Source: an uncultured Ruminococcus sp. (lineage in GTDB: Bacteria; Bacillota; Clostridia; Oscillospirales; Ruminococcaceae). Taken from it: a stretch of DNA of 64,000 bases. The stretch lies in the NCBI GenBank assembly GCA_902762785.1, contig CACWPL010000001.1, forward strand, positions 62,001-126,000, read 5' to 3'. How positions within the stretch are numbered: position 1 is the first letter of the stretch; each line of letters opens with the position of its first letter. Below the pieces are notes generated by a model. The model was not told the origin of the DNA. It searched no databases and was given only the letters and a program-made list of their open reading frames with translations. Below are positions 61,876 through 64,000 of the stretch, in pieces. A program made the translations under genes and the position numbers.

Positions 61876-62700
61876 TCAGCTCGACTTTCGCTCGAGCGGG
61901 ATGCGGATCCGGTACTCGATGTAGTCGTCGAACTGCATCTTTTGAGAGGCGGCCGCGATGCCCGCGGCCTGCATGGTCTCGACGGCCTTGGAGATGGTGT
62001 TGGTGAACAGGCGCACGTCACGGAAGAGGACGCTCCGCTTGCGCAGGCTCTCGCGCTCGCGTGCCTGCCCGATCATGTCCTCGATGAGCTGCTCCGTCCG
62101 CTCGACATTGAGGTGCAGCCGGACGACCTTCTCGAGCACCTGCATCCGCTCGGCCGGATCGGCGAGGCGCAGGAGGGTGCGGGCGTGGCGCTCCGTGAGA
62201 CGGTGCCGCCGGATGAACGTCTGCTCCTCCTCGGTCAGCTTGAGGAGCCGGAGCTTGTTGGCGACCGTGCTCTGGGCGCGGCCGAGCTTCATAGCGGCGT
62301 CCTCCTGGGTGAGGCCGAAGCATCGGATCAGCTTTTCGAGCGCGGCGGCCTCCTCGAAGAAATGCAGATCCTCCCGCTGGATGTTCTCGACGAGCGCCAG
62401 GATCGCCGCGTTGCGCTCCGAGATGTCCATGACGAGGCACGGCACGGCCGTGAGCCCTGCCAGCTTGGCCGCCCGCAGCCGCCGCTCCCCTGCCACCAGC
62501 TCGTAGCCCATGCCGGTGTCCCGGACGGTCAGGGGCTGCAGGATGCCGTTCTGCCGGATGCTGTCCGCGAGCGTCCGCAGCTCCTCCGTGCGGAACACCG
62601 TCCGCGGCTGGTGCGGGTTGGGGGCGATGTCGTCCACTGCGATCATCATGACGCGCTGCTCCTTCGCGCGCTCCCGTGTCATTCCAAATAGTCCTGCCAT
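61876..62700 (-). CDS. noc: Nucleoid occlusion protein Noc (ParB family)
   Basis: Noc binds its own sites on the chromosome and blocks cell division over the nucleoid. The 274-residue protein is a ParB paralogue: ELVAGERRLRAAKLAG for CTP, ENIQREDLHFFEEA, and the helix-turn-helix EDAAMKLGRAQSTVANKLRLL (partial). Its DNA-recognition helix differs from that of ParB (RAQSTVANK against RSRSAVANA), as expected for Noc. Its short N-terminus MAGLFGMTRER may hold the membrane-targeting segment. AAGGAGGA precedes ATG 62700. The rsmG-noc-parA-parB order matches B. subtilis. Confidence 0.88.
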   Translation of the reverse strand: MAGLFGMTRERAKEQRVMMIAVDDIAPNPHQPRTVFRTEELRTLADSIRQNGILQPLTVRDTGMGYELVAGERRLRAAKLAGLTAVPCLVMDISERNAAILALVENIQREDLHFFEEAAALEKLIRCFGLTQEDAAMKLGRAQSTVANKLRLLKLTEEEQTFIRRHRLTERHARTLLRLADPAERMQVLEKVVRLHLNVERTEQLIEDMIGQARERESLRKRSVLFRDVRLFTNTISKAVETMQAAGIAAASQKMQFDDYIEYRIRIPLERKSS

Positions 62701-62752
62701 AATGTCCTCCTTCTTTGCCTGCGGGCGTCTCTCTGCTGCCCGCCTTGGGTCC

Positions 62753-62758
62753 ATTATA
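62753..62758 (-). promoter_or_regulatory. Extended -10 promoter of noc
   Basis: TATAAT with TGG before it on the minus strand; the -35 region (TGGAGA, 62776-62781) is poor. Confidence 0.5.
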
Positions 62759-62782
62759 CCATGGATATGCAGGGATCTCCAT

Positions 62783-62821
62783 GAAAATGATCCGTCATTT
62801 CTGATGGAAATAACGGATCAT
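62783..62821 (-). terminator. Long hairpin terminator after rsmG
   Basis: A 14-bp stem with one mismatch: ATGATCCGT (62787-62795) pairs with ACGGATCAT (62813-62821), inner ATTTC with GAAAT. On the minus strand it runs into UUUUC. The stem is far more AT-rich than the other terminators. Confidence 0.7.
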
Positions 62822-62840
62822 GATACAGTATTCAGTTTCG

Positions 62841-63554
62841 TTACAGCGGCTTTTGCTTGATCTGACCGCTATTGCGGGGGTATTTTGTCGGCGTGGGAGC
62901 GACCTTTTTTACGACATAGACCGCCCGCTCCTCGCCGTCCGGGAGGGTGGTGCGCAGCGTTTCCACGAGCTTGCCGCCGAGGGTCCCGATCGCGGCGAGC
63001 GCCGGGTCGACTGCCTCGTTCGGGCCCTTCATCGCGAGCCACCATCCGCCGACCTTCACCAGCGGCAGCGAATACTCCGCGAGCGTCGGCAGGGCGGCGA
63101 CGGCGCGTGCCGTCACGACGTCGAACTGCTCCCGGTACGCCCCGTCCCGTCCGAGCTGCTCGGCGCGGCCGTGGATCGCAGTATACGTCAGACCGAGCTT
63201 GTCACGCAGCAGCTCGAGGAACACGATCCGCTTTTGCAGCGCGTCCATCAGCGTGATGTCCAGGTCCGGCCGCACGAGCGCGAGCGGCACGCCCGGAAAC
63301 CCAGCGCCCGACCCGATGTCCAGCAGACGCCCGCCCTCCGGCAGGTACGCGCGGCACTGTGCCTCGAGGAGCAGACTGTCGAGAAAGTGCTTTTTGAGGA
63401 TGCCGTCCCCGTCCGTAATGGCGGTCAGGTTGACGTGTTCATTGTAGTCCGCTAAAAAAACGGCATAGTCCTCCAGCTTTTGATATGTTTCACGTGAAAC
63501 AGACAGGTCATACTGTGAAAACAGCGCCTGTGCAGATGCATAGTCCGGCAGCAT
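62841..63554 (-). CDS. rsmG: 16S rRNA (guanine-527-N7)-methyltransferase RsmG
   Basis: Methylates N7 of G527 in 16S rRNA; loss confers low streptomycin resistance. The 237-residue length fits. The AdoMet-binding fold has GGRLLDIGSGAGFPGVPLA (partial) and the following VTARAVAALPTLAEYSLPL. LSVSRETYQ (17-25) is encoded by the canonical parS site at 63486-63501, a conserved feature of Firmicute rsmG genes. The gene starts 2 bases after mnmG and uses AAGGAGGA at the end of mnmG. Confidence 0.96.
   Translation of the reverse strand: MLPDYASAQALFSQYDLSVSRETYQKLEDYAVFLADYNEHVNLTAITDGDGILKKHFLDSLLLEAQCRAYLPEGGRLLDIGSGAGFPGVPLALVRPDLDITLMDALQKRIVFLELLRDKLGLTYTAIHGRAEQLGRDGAYREQFDVVTARAVAALPTLAEYSLPLVKVGGWWLAMKGPNEAVDPALAAIGTLGGKLVETLRTTLPDGEERAVYVVKKVAPTPTKYPRNSGQIKQKPL
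63486..63501. other. Canonical parS site 7 (inside rsmG)
   Basis: TGTTTCACGTGAAACA, a perfect match to the Firmicute parS consensus, in the 5' part of rsmG. Confidence 0.95.
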
Positions 63555-63556
63555 GG

Positions 63557-64000
63557 TCAGTCCTCCTTCTGCGCCAGCCAAACGAGCAGCACGGTGACAT
63601 CTGCCGGGGAGACCCCGGAGATCCGCGACGCCTGCCCGATGCTGACGGGCTTGTGTTTGTTCAGCTTTTCCGCTGCCTCGAGCCGCAGGCCGCGGATGGC
63701 GGTATAGTCGGTATCGGGCGGGAGACGGCGCGCCTCGAGCCTTTGCGCCTGCTCGATGGCCGCGTCCTGCCGCTTGATGTAGCCCTCGTACTTCACCGAG
63801 ATCTCGACCTGCTCCTGCTCCTCGACGGTGAGCGCGGGACGCTCCGGGTCGAACGGCGCGAGCATCGCGTACCCGAGCTGCGGACGCCGCACGAGGTCGG
63901 CGACCTTGCACCCGGTCGAGAGGGGCGTGGTGCCGTGGGCGGAGAGGAGGTCGGCGAGCGAGGGGGACGGTGCGACGTTCGTGTGGGCGATGCGGTGGAG
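63557..64000 (-). CDS. mnmG: tRNA uridine-5-carboxymethylaminomethyl modification enzyme MnmG (C-terminal part)
   Basis: The last 147 residues of MnmG (GidA), the FAD protein that with MnmE modifies U34 of several tRNAs; the N-terminal domains lie beyond the right edge. The visible part includes EEQEQVEISVKYEGYIKRQ, the typical start of the C-terminal domain, and IGQASRISGVSPADVTVLLVWL, the conserved end that contacts MnmE. The frame is open to the window edge. It is followed after 2 bases by rsmG. Confidence 0.96.
   Translation of the reverse strand, partial: LHRIAHTNVAPSPSLADLLSAHGTTPLSTGCKVADLVRRPQLGYAMLAPFDPERPALTVEEQEQVEISVKYEGYIKRQDAAIEQAQRLEARRLPPDTDYTAIRGLRLEAAEKLNKHKPVSIGQASRISGVSPADVTVLLVWLAQKED

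Overview
The window looks like chromosomal DNA from a GC-rich, anaerobic, fibre-degrading Clostridia member, most like Ruminococcus/Oscillospiraceae. The reasons are a secreted dockerin protein, a GH94 cellobiose phosphorylase, pyruvate:ferredoxin oxidoreductase, sporulation genes (spoIID, gpr, ytaF), strong AGGAGG ribosome binding sites and sigma-A promoters with 17-bp spacers. Species cannot be fixed from the sequence alone. I see no tRNA, rRNA, phage, transposase or CRISPR array.

Layout. 0-10 kb: the 5' end of prfB, rsmE with a lipoprotein, a large EAL protein with a repeat-rich C-terminus, ychF, a DUF3592 gene and rnhA, then a leftward four-gene operon led by a HEPN-like protein. 10-13.6 kb: dockerin protein, an orphan sugar-binding lipoprotein and spoIID. 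13.6-24.7 kb: a long rightward cluster with many start/stop overlaps (citrate synthase, lipoprotein, a two-component system, an unknown gene, DUF1385, prmC, recA, recX, rimO, pgsA). 24.7-31 kb: cellobiose phosphorylase and PFOR, both leftward. 31-32 kb: about 930 bp without a recognised gene, holding two strong rightward promoters and what look like one or two small RNAs. 32-40 kb: secDF, a split activase/DUF2229 pair of the 2-hydroxyacyl-CoA dehydratase type, and alr. 40-49.5 kb: SLOG-family gene, a degenerate LCP gene, tatD, a second two-component system, a P-loop/zinc-ribbon protein, aspartokinase and a Na/Pi transporter. 49.5-50.75 kb: an acyltransferase gene flanked by two identical 34-bp terminators. 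50.7-55 kb: gpr, rpsT, DUF378, a tandem repeat, metY and ytaF.

55-64 kb: feoB, birA, serS, parB, parA, noc, rsmG and mnmG. This is the conserved gene order near the replication origin in Firmicutes. Seven parS-type palindromes are scattered through it, so the right end of the window probably lies close to oriC.

How the genes work together: cellobiose taken up from cellulose is cleaved by phosphorolysis, and its pyruvate is oxidised by PFOR to acetyl-CoA. ParA, ParB, Noc and the parS sites form the chromosome segregation and nucleoid occlusion module. RecA/RecX, PrmC, RimO, RsmE, RsmG and MnmG serve DNA repair and translation. The most unusual items are the candidate small RNA that copies the anti-Shine-Dalgarno sequence, the EAL/beta-repeat fusion, the terminator-flanked acyltransferase insertion, and the HEPN-like operon.
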